DNA of 64,000 nt, taken from Mesorhabditis belari (lineage: Eukaryota > Nematoda > Chromadorea > Rhabditida > Rhabditidae). The notes under the pieces were generated by a model. It saw only the letters and a program-made list of their open reading frames with translations. It was not told the origin of the DNA and ran no database searches. Positions 34,140-47,072 of the stretch are shown here, in pieces. A program made the translations under genes and the position numbers. The stretch covers positions 504,001 through 568,000 of the forward strand of contig CAUEEP010000741.1 of assembly GCA_958450365.1 (NCBI GenBank), in the 5' to 3' direction. Positions within the stretch are counted from its first letter, which is position 1. The number at the start of each line of letters is the position of its first letter.

Positions 34140-36025
34140 TTGATCTCATTTACTGTTTCCCTTCCGTTGTCCCCCTCTTTTTTTGTGTTTTCTGCCGACC
34201 AATCGTCTATTTTTTTGTGTTTACTGGTCTGTATCATTGATATCAATGTGTGGTATTGGTTAATAAATTCGGGTTCTGGGAGAAATAAAAATGGAACAAA
34301 TAAATACGTAATACGTTGATTACATAAAGCTTACAGTATATAATATGTTCGAAAGCTCTAGTTTTTGATGTTTGACACTTGGATACATAGAACATGGATT
34401 GACTTATCACCTAGATAATTTAAAAAAAATCTAATCTGGTAACTGGTACTTTCAGTTCCACAATTTGGAACAGCCTCAAAATTTCTTTTGTCGAAAAGTT
34501 TGCGAGGCTCGGTTTTCCCCTGAAATCCATCAAAGCTTGTCATGTGTGTGCATCGGGGGATTTTTGGGAGAAAGGGAGGGTGTTCATCCAAATCCAAATG
34601 CTTCTGAATGACGGGCGAAATGGGAAAGAGGGGAAAAGGGAGAAGCAGTAGAAGCTGAGAAAGAGGGGAAAGAGGGAAAGCAGACACCCCAAAAAGGGAA
34701 GGGGTCCTCTCCTTTCCATCCCCCTTCACCCCCAATCGATGCTCCCCCTTCTGCCATCAGAATTCGCTTGCTTTTCTCTTTTCTAGTCTAGCACCTCACT
34801 AGCTATGCCCCTGCCACAGAATTCGCTTGCTTTTCTTTCTAGTCTAGCACCTCTCCACTATCGCTATTTTCTGCGTTTTCCAATAACTTTTCTATATTCC
34901 TCAGCTTCATCTATGCAAAGCTTTCTCCAATGCTTCAACTCTCGAACTCTCGAACTCTCTTCTCTCTCTTCTCTCTTCTCTCTTCTCTCTCTTCTCTCTC
35001 TTCTCTCTCTTCTCTCTTTCATCACTATCTCCATTTTCTCCTTCCTCTCCATCCCTCCTTTCTCTACCTCTCTCCATTTTCCATATTCACATCTTCTGCT
35101 ATCTCATTTCTTCACTCAATCTCTCAATCCTTTATCTCTACTTTTCCAATATCCTTTCCCTCGAATTCGCATTCAATCTCTATATCTCTTTTCGGAATTC
35201 CTCCTATCCAATATCCACTTATCTCTTTCTATTCCCAATATCTGTACATCTCTTGCTTCTTTTCCCTTCTCCCCTCCCTTCTCCCCTCCACTCCACAACC
35301 TTTCTGCAGAATACTCTCCTTTCCCTTTTCCCTATTTTTTCATCCAGGCCAGAAACAAATTGCCTCCCACCTTTCTTTTTCTGAATTCCCTTCTGTTTTC
35401 CGCAATTTCCTTGTCTTTTCGTATCCTTGTTCGATTCTTTTTTTTCTTTTACTCAACCCACGGATTTATTGATGAGATTTCCAATGTTGCCATCATCGGT
35501 CATTATGGTAGAAATGGTAGAATCCCTTTGAAATTGTTTTCTTTAATAGCTGAGTATCTTGCTCTAATCGTAGAAATCTTTTCTAGTAGTAATCTAGGTA
35601 ATCTAAGTAATCTAAGTAATCTAAGTAAACCTAAGTAAACCTAAGTAATCTAAGTAACCTAAGTAACCTAAGTAAGCTAAGTAATCTAAGTAAACCTACG
35701 TAAGCTAAGTAAACCTAAAAGAAGCCTAAGTAATCTAAGTAACCTAAGTTAAATCTAAGTAAGCTAATTAACCCTATAGTAAATCTAAGTAACCTAAGTA
35801 ACCCAAGTAAATCTAGTAAGTATTCAGCTAGCAAACGATTTCAGCAATATTCCGACAAAGCAGCTCCCGGAAAGCATTGATTTTTGAACTGCTTTTCTTT
35901 TTCCATTCACACCTTCTTATCTTCAATTTCCCTCGAATTCCCAGAAATAACTCTTCATTCTTTTTTGTTTTAATCTGCAATTTCCTTAAAAATCCGAAAC
36001 AAATTTCCTCTAGAAATGCCTCAAA
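34140..36025. other. Intergenic: myosin 3' end, CT-rich tract, AAGTAACCT-type array
   Basis: An AATAAA signal lies at about 34261. 34870-35460 is strongly CT-rich and produces a long Ser/Leu/Phe frame that is not a gene. A direct duplication of about 40 bp (CAGAATTCGCTTGCTTTTCT ... AGTCTAGCACCTC) occurs at about 34758-34798 and 34817-34853. 35595-35820 is an array of CTAAGTAATCTAAGTAAC units. Confidence 0.6.
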
Positions 36026-39000
36026 ATGGATGACAAGGGAAAAGAATTGTGCCCTCGTTTAATCGACTATTTTGGTCGTTGTTGGGAAAAGAGCAAAACA
36101 GGTAAAATGGATAGAGAAATTGAAAGAATTGAGCGATTTCTGATCCTGTTTCTTGAAATCTTTTACTCTTCTAGAGATCCACCTCAATCATCCGCACCCG
36201 ACGGCCAACAAACGGCCCAACATGCACTACCGTATCATGTCCGGAATTGTTGGGGAGGTAAACGACAAAAGAAAAAAAAGCTATATCCAGTTCCTATTCA
36301 ATTTTCAATACTTGAAACGATTAGCGATAGAGTTGGGTTGGGTTTAAAGATTTGGATTTGACTGTAAGCCAATCGAAATATAAGCCAACGGAAATACAAG
36401 CCAATCCAAATACAAAGCCAATCCAAATCCAATCCAATCCAAATCCACTCCAATTCAGATACCCAACCGATGATCACAAGGATTTCTATTTGCCCACCGA
36501 TGTGACCGTTTTTGTCAACCTGAGGGATGTCCGACGATCAGTAAGGAGAAACTACAAGCAAAGCAAGAAACTGTCTGTCGGTCTGTCTGTCTGTCTGTCC
36601 CTGAATTCTCGGCTTCCTGTCAGGCCGATTTCATAATTATTTGGACCCCCTGTGGTTCCTTAGGCGATTTCTATCTAGTTTTCTATCTCATATTTCGTTT
36701 TTAAAAGGCCCTGGCAAAACTCAGGGCATAGGCGGGAGCCGAACCAGCACCCACGGTTCCTGTAGACCAGCCCACTCCCGACTGCGCCACTGTGACCATG
36801 CGTCCCCCCCAAAACAGCCAGCTGAAAACCCGCCGTTAGATCGTTTAATTAAACAAGACGTTTCTTTTGCTTGTCATAACTCTCCTAAGAAATTTGTTGC
36901 GAAGATCGATTGCCGTCATGGCCGACTGGCTAGAGCCTGGTTTATTAGTCAGGGTGTCGAGGGTTCAATCCCCTTTCCGGTATTTTGTGTTTTTTGCTGG
37001 ACATATTGGTTTTTCTTCCCTAAATTTAGGGCTCAGGGGTGTACCACATTGTCGTTGTGATTGAAATAGGCAAATTTGGCTTAAACTATATTGAGGTTAG
37101 CATCTATCAATTGTAAAAATGGGTACACTGAGATCCTAATTGTCTCTAGTTGCATTATCGATTTCCGTAACTACAAGAATTCTACCATTGAAGTTGTTCA
37201 AGTGTTCAAGGAGGCAATTGTCAGATTGGCACACGAGATTCTCGTGATAGAATAGAGAGTGAGATTAGTGACGACTTTTGCTGGATGCTTCCATAAATTT
37301 CGCAAATTTATTTACAAAACAATCTAGTTTCCTTACAATTCTGCGATTTTTTTTTCATAACCTTTAGATTAGAACGATCTTTATTATTCATTCAGATTAT
37401 TCAAATCGCGAGCGTCGCGCAAAGGACTCGCAATTTTCGTGTTCATGTTAACCGAGAAAGATACATCGAGAATTCGTTTCGGCCGTTTGCCTCAACTTCT
37501 TTCAATGTTGCGAGAGAAGGACGGCTGATGGAGTGAGCGGGAAAACGAAAAAGTTTGTCTAATCACTTTTGAACTCGTTCATTCAAAATGAATCTCAATT
37601 TCGATTCCAGAAAAGATCACCTCATCTCATTGACCTCTCTTTGTTTGATCTCTCATCATCCGTTTGTCTCAATCTTCCACGAATTGCTGATTATTTTGAA
37701 GAATATCATTGACGCGTGCAATCATCCCGAGTGTCAAGGCGACAAATCAAAGTCAGTTCGATACTTTGGGTTCACTCCAGGGTTTACTAGGGTTTAGTAA
37801 GGCTTACTAGGGCTTACTAAGGCTTACTATAGAAGCTATTAGGGCTTACTATGGCTTACTAGGGTTTACTATACTTACTGGGGCTTGCTAAGGCTTACTA
37901 GGGCTTACTAAGGCTTACCAGGGCACTAAAGGCTTACTAGGGCTTACTAAGACTTACTAGGGCTTACTAAGGCTTACTAGACACTAGGGCTTACTAGGGG
38001 CTTACTAAGGCTTACTAGGGCTTACTAAGGCTTACTGGGGCTTACGGCCTTAAGGCTTACTAGGGCTTACTAGGGCTTACTATGGCTTACTAAGGCTTAC
38101 TATGGCTTACTATGGCTTACTAAGGCTTACTAAGGCTTACTAAGGCTCAATAGGGTTTACTAAGGCGCACTAGGGCTTACTAGTTTCAATCTACCATCAT
38201 TCAATCTTTTTCGAAATCGGACCCTAGCCACAAAACGCCCCGTAAAATTCTAAGAAACATGTTTTTTCCTCAAGTGAAGAATTTGATCACGAAACGGAAT
38301 TGAACCCGCGAGAAAAACTGCCGTAGGTTTCGGAGTTCAGCGCCACTATCGCCTAGGCCATCGCTGCTTTTGCGCACCCTTAGCATGGCGCCCTCTTATA
38401 GGTGAGGTTTGCCAAAAATTGCCGAAACTTTGGACACGTTTTTTCTCGTAAACCTGAGACCTAAAAGAGGGCGCCACGCCGAGGGCGGAATGAAAGCAGC
38501 GGTGGTCTGGGGGATAGTGCTGGGCCCACCTGAAACCTATTCCGCTTCTGCTTTTGGGTTCAATCCCGCTTGCTGTTTCTTTAGAGATCGACGGAGGCGT
38601 TTTGTAGCTCAGATGTTTTCTGCTTTCTTTTGTACATAGTACGTGTTGTAGCTCGAAAACCGGTGGCAAATTAGAAGAGTTTTTCTAGTTAAAAATGGAA
38701 ACACAATTTCCGCTTAAAAAGACATAAAAATAAAAAAGTGCATTTGTGCATTGTATTTTCGTGCGACAAAATGCGCTAATTTAATCATTTTTAGAGGAAA
38801 TCGTTTGGTCTGTATTGACGGGCAGTTGGCATGACACGATTCCGGTCGAGGGTGATGAAAGAAATCAAACAAATCGAGACGTGGATCTTGATGCCGCTCT
38901 CGTCACCCGTGCCCGGTACCCGCGAGGATAAAAGTGCAATTAGAGGTGCGATCCTTCCAGCCAAAAACGAACTTTGGGCGCGAAAATGGAGAAATTACAC

Positions 39001-42000
39001 ACCTGGTACACAGCTCGAACTAGGGCAGCTCAAAAAACTCCGTACGCCACCGGGACTCGAACCCGTGACCTTTTCGCTTACCGAGCAACTGTGCTAACCA
39101 TCACACCACAACGCACTCGATCTCCCGGTCGAACTCGGGCCGTGTGGGGCGTAGGCAAGCGTGCTCCTGACTGCGCCATGGCGACGAAGCGTTCGCTTGC
39201 TGTTAATCACGCTTTTGATCACCGACATCACCTGATCTGATCTGATCACCGACAAAAGCCCGGTCTCAAAACAAGCCATGACACAGTCAGCTTGCCTACA
39301 GCCCCCACGGCCCGGGTTCGACCCACCTGTAGTCGCCATTCAGCCAGGACGTAGACAGCCAGCATAAAAAGAACAGACAGATTACGGTAGTTTTCGGCTC
39401 GGAGAAACATAAAGGAGATCTGTGAGCTTAAAGGAAGTACAGGGTGCGGCAAAGAGTTCTGACTTACTTTTTCTTGTAACCAGTAATTTTTTTTGGCTTC
39501 AAAAACCCGTGAATTTCAAAAAACTAGCGCCGGATTCTAAAAAAATTTAGGTAGTTTCACCCCAATATAGCCATTTTCCTGCAGAAATTTCAACTCTCAA
39601 TAACTTTTTGACGAGAATTTTTTATATCCCGGTCTGATTCGCTGAAGATTTTTGCGAGTTGACTTAAACTTTGCAGAATGAAATTTTTTTCAAGAAACTA
39701 CTGTTACCATTTGATAGAACTGAGTTTTTCTCTTGAAAACAAGTCACCAAAAAAACTTTATATCTCAAAAACGAAAGATTTTCAAGCTTGATTCTACCAC
39801 GAAGAGGGCACCCAAATCTGCATCAGCAAAAAAAACTGCTGCTCAACGACCTCTAAACATCCCTCGTCAAAGGTTGTTTAGATATAGGCAATTTTGTCTT
39901 AAAAGTGTATGTTAAGGGGGTAAAAATACCTGAATTTTTATAATCCGGTGTTAGTTTTCAAAAATCGCGTTTTCTTTCAGAATCAAACTGCCCGTTTACA
40001 AAGAGTGTCGGAACTTTTGCCGCTTACCCTGTAAACAGTCTCGTACGCTTTCCTCATCATTAATCTCCTAATGGATCTCTAATGGAAAGCTTTTCCAGAT
40101 TCTCCCAATGGATCTTTGTCCAATGTTTTCCTTTACTTTACCCGATCCCTCGTTTTTCCCTCGTCCGATTTCCCATGCATCTGCCATTCCAATTGCTGGG
40201 GATTGAAGGGACGGTGAAAGTGCTTTTCGGCGGTGATGTTAAGAGTATAAAGTGAGGAGATTACCAATTGACCAACCAGAACCAATAAAGAATGTATTCG
40301 AATTTATTAAATCAAAGGAATCAAATCAAAAGACTTCTTTACTCATTTCCAATCACTGAATCCTAGGTCGTGCTCCAATCCTCGTAACTCCAACGCCGTC
40401 TCGATGTGCGTTCTCTCACTAAGTTTCTCTTCTTTTATCCATTTGAGTACACATCTGTTCCCCTTGATTCCTCTCCTACCCGCCTATATGCAATCGGCTG
40501 AACATGTAAGTCCTTTACCAGAGCTGATGAGTTAGAGATTGAAATAAGCAGCTCTAGCATTGAGTCAGCAGCTCTAGCATTGAATCAGCAGCTCTAGCAT
40601 TGAATCAGTGGCTCTAGCATTGGTCAGCATCTCTAGCATTGAATCAGCAGCTCTAGCATTGAATCCGCGGCTCTAGCATTGAATCCTAAACCCTTTAAGC
40701 CATTCAATTCTACCCTTCTAACCATTGATAGTCTATTTTTGCCTAAATAGATGAGGAGTTTGTTTCTAAAAAGAAAAAAAAGCTAAATGGGGAGACAAAA
40801 GAAATTGAGCGTATAGGAAAGGCGAGAAAACGTTTTTAGAGTAATTGTCTTTTTCTTTTTTTTTCAATTCTCCCGATTCCCATTACAACAGGATATTGGT
40901 ATTGGATAGGGAAAGGGATTGAATTAGTTTGCTTCCCAATGAAACCGATTCGAAAATCTAACCAGTATCAAAAGAGAAACCAGCATCAAAAGAGAAAAAG
41001 GAGTTGTGGAAATGAGCTGTAAAGTAAGGTGTGAAGTGAGCTGTAAAGGCTGTAAAGTAAGCTGTAAAGTAAGCTGTAAAGTAAGCTGTAAAGTAAGCTG
41101 TAAAGGCTGTAAAGTAAGCTGTAAAGTGCGGTAAGCTGTAAAGTAAGCTGTAAAGTAAGCTATAAAGTAAGCTATAAAATAAGCAAAGTAAGCTGTAAAG
41201 TAAGCTGTAAGTAAGCTGTAAAGTAAGCTGTAAAAGGCTGTAAAGTAAGCTGTAAAGTAAGCTGTAAAGTAAGCTGTAAGATTAAGCTGTAAAGTAAGCT
41301 AAGGCTGTAAAGTAAGCTGTAAATGTAAGCTCAGCTTTACAGCTTAACAGCTCATTGGTGAGCTGTAAAGTAAGCTCTAAGGTAAGCTGTAAATGTAAAA
41401 CAACTCCATTCTGATATTGAAATTGTTCAGCTACTCCTCGCGCCAACTCCTTTCATCATTGGTGTCCCGTCGTCATTTTGGGCTCACAAGAAGCTACAAG
41501 AGATTCCATCGGATATCATTGTTGTCGATCTAGACGCATGTCATACATGTCCCTGAAGAGCTCACATTGCCCGAGAGTTGCCTGAACCCGATGTTGGCGA
41601 TTTGAAGGTAAGAATTGTTTTTGAAGTTAGGTTGGAAAAATGGTTGGTTGTTGGGAAATTTAAAAAATGATAGCTAAACCAAATAAGATTGGGTTTTTAT
41701 CATTTAAAAGATAGATCTTTCACATAAAAAAAAATAGCTTTTAAGAGATTTGAAGCTTTTCTTTTTGAAGTGCAAAGAAGTGCAAAGAGGTGCAAAGAAG
41801 TGCAAAGAGGTGCAAAGAAGTGCAAAGAGGGGGGAGGTGCAAAGAAGTGCAAAGAGGTGCAAAGAGTGAAAGAGGTGCAAGAAGTGCAAGAAGCAAAGAA
41901 GTGCAGAAGTGCAAAGAGGTGCAAAGAAGTAAAAGTGCCAAGAAGGCAAAGAAGTAAGAGGTGCAAAGAGGTGCAAAGAAGTGCAAAGAAGTGCAAAGAA

Positions 42001-45000
42001 GTGCAAAGAAGTGCAAAGAAGTGCAAAGAGGTGCAAAGAAGTGCAAAGAGGTGCAAAGAGGTGCAAAGAGGTGCAAAAGAAGTGCAAAAAGAAGTGCAAA
42101 GAAGTGCAAAGAAAATTGTGTCAAAATTGATAAAAACAGAAAAGATATACTTGACAAATTTGACAAATTCAACAAGAATTCGTTTTACTTTTCTCTACGC
42201 AAAATAAAGATATCGATTTGCTAGTTTATTAGTCGAATTTACAACCAAATCCGTTAAACCGTTTGCTGAATTTTCGTTTGAAGAAAAGTTTGAAGAAAAG
42301 TTTGAAGAAAAGCTGGAAGAAAAGTCGTCAAATAAAGGATTTTGATGGCTTTGAATTAATTGAAATTTGAAGAAAACGGTTTGGTGGATTTTATTGGAAC
42401 TTTATATCAGTAAAGTTTTCAGTAAAGTTCCCAGTAAAGTTTCCATTAAAGGAATATTTTTTGGCGTGCTTGGTACTCTTCACTTTACTGGGAACTTGAC
42501 TGGGACTTTAATGGGAACTTTACTGGGACTTTAATGGGAACTTTACTGGGAACTTTAGTGGAAACTTTACTGGGACTTTAATGGGACTTTACTGGGACTT
42601 TAATGGGAACTTTACTGGGACTTTAATGGGAACTTTACTGGGAACTTTACTGGGAACTTGACTGGGACTTTAATGGGAACTTTACTGGGACTTTAATGGG
42701 AACTTTACTGGGACTTTAATGGGAACTTACTGGAACTTTGCTTGGAACTTGACTGGACTTTAATGGGGAACTTTACTGGGAACTTGGGACTGAAACTTTA
42801 CTGGGACTTTAATCGGAACTTTACTGGGAACTTTAGAGGAAACTTTAAAGGAAACTTTAAAGGAAACTTTACTGAAAACTTTACTGATATAAAGAAATAT
42901 TCTTTGCGTGTACTCATCACTCAAGCACAGTTATTTCTTGTTTCTTATCTGATCTACCTTGAACTTGAACGAGAACTAAGACACTTTATTCAATAGCCGA
43001 CTGAATCGGAATTTTTGGGCTCACTTGAGCTCTCACTTGAGCAATTTTCACACAAAATTGACAATTGAATTGAATTGAATTAAAAGCGACGATAAAAACA
43101 GAAAGAATTTCGTCCTAATTAGGACAAAACTTTCAGGACGATGGAAAAGGAAAGCAAAAAAGTAAAACACGGGTGTGGGACAAATGCGACTTTGCTCTTT
43201 TTGCTGGAAAAGGTCGTAGAGCTTCAAAAATGTTTTCATAGAAGGGAATCGTATGCGTAGATTCCGAATTTCCTGACAAATCAGACTTTCTGACACGTCA
43301 AATTGGGGTTAAAAGGCAAAAACTGGGGGAAAGCGTAAGTTTGCGTAGTTTTCAGTCTTTTAGCCTAAATTGTGACGTCGTCAGCGAGGTCATTTATCGA
43401 AATTCAGAATCTACGCATACGGATCCCTTCTATGACAACATTTTAAAGTTTCATGACCTTTCCAAGGCCTTTTCCAGCAAAAAAAGGTACGTAAATGTCC
43501 GAGTGCGCAAAAAAGGTCTACTTGTCCCACCCCTGTAAAACACATCAAATGAACAGCAGTTAACTTACATAGGCTTTAACACAAGATATTCAGCTAACAA
43601 GCTACAAAACAATAAATGATTTGGGGCGCGAAATAGAATAAATACTTTTACGGATTCCTCAAACTTTTCAATTTTTAGGCTCTCAGAGTTAGTAACTTTT
43701 TAGTGGCTATTCTTTAATGGAAACTTTACTGGGAGCTTTACTTTCGGGAACTTGACTGAGAACTTTACTGGAAACTTTACTCGAAACTTGACTGGGAACT
43801 TGATCTCGTCGCCAATCGCCAGTCGCCAATCGTTGACTCTTGTCAATCTCTCCTACTCCCCTTTGCGCTCTCGAAAAACCTCAAAAATGAAAGCTTTTTC
43901 TAAATTGGCAACAATGATTTTGCAAAGAAAATCTAGATCTTTTCAATGGTGCAAACCATACTTCTTTTGGTGCATTCATTCGCATCCATTCGCATTGTAA
44001 AACCAATTTTTAGTGATAAAGTTTGGTTATCTCTTTGCAAATTGAATAGAAAGCAATTCTATAGAACAAAATTTTTTCTTTAAATCAATTAGAACTTTAA
44101 AAAACCTATAACTTATTGTATTTCTTCTTCAGATGAACGTTCGAATGGCTTTAAACCGTATGAACACAAATCTCGTCGATGAAAGACGAGGCTCGGTTGA
44201 GGCGAATTATTCAACGGACGCTGATGAAGTTGATGTCGCTTGTAGAGTGGCTATGGTTTGTTGGGAATAACTAAATCTATTAGGTTGATGCGTAAGTGTT
44301 TTGTTCCTTTTCGTAGTTGTAGTTGCCTGTAGGTGTCTGTAGGCGCTTGTAGGCGCTTGTAGTTGCATGTAGGTGCCTGTAGGTGTCTGTAGGCGCTTGT
44401 AGGCGCTTGTATTAGGTTGATGCATAAGTGTTTTTGTTCCTTTTCGTCTGCCGTTTGAAGCCAACAAATGCACGAATTAAACTACGGTTGATTTCATTAG
44501 AAAAACCATTTATTTTTCTGCAAAATAACATTAAAACGGGTTTAAAAATATTGAATGCCTGGATTTTCTTGAGAGTATGAAGTCGGGTAGTCAAAAAGGG
44601 CTAACTCGATGATGCGGTTTAGACACCTTAGCTAAAGATAGCTAAAGGAAACCTATCTTCGTGTCAATAGATAAAAGATAGAGAAAAAAACGTTTGATAT
44701 TTCGCCAAAATTTCAGAGAAATTCATTCAGCCAATTTTTCCGTAGAGTTTTTTATAGATTTTTACGAAAAAGGCGTTTTTCACTCTCGAATTTGCTTGAA
44801 AATGAACCGAAATTCATTTAAAAAGATGCTAATTCAACAAAAAAAAACACTTTTTTTTATAGAGCAAACTATAGATTAATTCGTGAATTTGTTACTTTTT
44901 AACAGAAGTACGAAAACAAACGAAAACACTTGTGCATCAACCTATTAGATCTAAATCTAGATCTACACTACTGGACAATGAAATATCATATTTGGAAAGA

Positions 45001-47033
45001 GATCGTCACTTTCGCGCGTCTGTAACTCCGTTGTCTTTACCGTATTTCTAAATATTAATATTACCATTGTGTAGCCCTTGAAAAGAGCTTTAGAAAATAT
45101 ATAACACTAATAGTTTAAACTCAAAAGACAAGGGATTTACAGACACGCGAAAGTGACGATCTTTTTCAAATATGATATTTCATTGTCCAGTACTGTAGAT
45201 CTAGTTTGACTCTTGAGCCTAGGTCGAGGGGGGATCTGGATCTAGTTTTAGATTTTAGATCTAGGTTTAAAGCTGAGCCAGATCTAGATCTAGATCTAGA
45301 GCTAGACTAGAGCTAGATCTAGATTTAGATCTAAGAGCTAGAGCTAGAGCTAGAGCTAGAGCTAGATCTAGATCTAAATCTAGATCTAAATCTAATCTAA
45401 ACATCTAAATGTTTTAGATAAAATTCTACAATTCGACGAACATCTTCGCGAATTTTTCTGAGCATACGCGAACCTTTGCGTTTATATCCCCGTCCTGTTG
45501 TCGCTCTTCAATCAGAATCATTTCTGAGATCACGACCGAATTGCACGCAATTTGTGATGGATTTATGCAGGTGAATCGGGCAAAATCGATTGTGTTGACT
45601 TACTATGACAATTGCCGGCTGCTTTACTTTACTTTATCCTTGGTGAAAGATGAGAAATCAAGAATGGAGATCAAGAATGGATATTAAGAATAGATATCAA
45701 TGGATATCAGATATCAGGATCTCAGATAACAATAGATATCAAGATATCAATAGATCTCAGATATCAATAAATCAATGCATCAACTTCTACCAATCCATTT
45801 CAATGTTAAACCACTTCTGCAACTCTTTAATCATTCCCAATTTCCCTTTCAGAACACAAGCTGTTGAGTACTTTGCCGAAGAGTGTTTATGCCCGAGAAA
45901 TGAGACTTTTGTGCGCGTTTCAAAACGGAATCGACAAACCGCAACAAGTTGGTGATAAAGGAAATGGTTTGCCGACTCGTTGATGCCAGTACATTTTATG
46001 GTGAGTAAGAGGAAAAGATTGCACTCTTTCTGCTAGCAATTCCGCAATCTAGAGAAAGTTTAGGTCTATCCGGATAACTCGACATTAGCCCCCGCAATTG
46101 ACACGTGGAGAAGAGAGGGTGATGGGGGATGAGTCCGACGAGGAGTTGAGCGATGATGGAGAGGAAAGGCCTGGGGAGTACATCGAGTATCCGATGATCT
46201 TGTCTTTTGATAGTCCCGATGAAGTGACCGGTTTGTTTTATGAGGACTGTATAAAAAGGAACGAAAGGGAAAGAAAGAAAGAAAGAAAGAGGATTGAACC
46301 GTCGACCTTTTTCCTTTCCGGGTAGATGTTCTTAGTTACAGATCGTACAATTGCCTCAAAACCACTGGGTGAAGTGAATGATGTCTACAAAGAGCCACTC
46401 AATCTCGAGATTCCCCCCCATCAGAAACCGTTGCCAGCTTTGGCAGCTCGGTCAGCAGTGGACAGTGAGTTTTGGAAGATTTCTTGATCTTTTGGAAGGC
46501 TTATTGATCTTTTTGGAAGGCTTATTAATCTTTTGGAAGATTTCTTGATCTTTTGGAAGGCTTATTGATCTCTTGGAAGATTTATTAATCATTAAAGTCT
46601 AAATCCAAAGCTAAGCTAAGTTAAAAGCATAACAATCTAGTTAAAAAGCATAACCATCTAATCAAAAGCATAACATTCTTCGGATTCTTCATAACATAAC
46701 AACAAAGATTGTTATGAATTGATTGATTCAGTTGTCAGCTGACTTGCACAGCTGCGGAGTTTCTAATTCCTATGCAACTCCTATGCAATTCCTATGCAAT
46801 TCCTATACAATATCCAATACAATCTTACAATTTTCATCAATTTTCTATAAACTAATCAATGGCATTTAAAGCTCATCCCCTTCTTCATCACGATCCGCTT
46901 CAGCGTTGGACAGTGAAGCCGATTTTGCGAGACTCGCCGAGAATTTAGCTTTAAAATCTGATGCCAAAGTGAGTCTTAAGAATCTATTATATAAAGCAGA
47001 AGAGAGGTCTGTTTGTTTGTTTGTTTGTTTGTT

Positions 47034-47072
<39 letters not shown>

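Noticed and set aside
34805..35638. 277-codon and 180-codon plus-strand frames
   Set aside because: CT-rich low-complexity DNA; Ser/Leu/Phe composition, no start context or splice support.
41700..42224. Five frames of 87-145 codons on both strands
   Set aside because: Shadows of the GTGCAAAGAA array.
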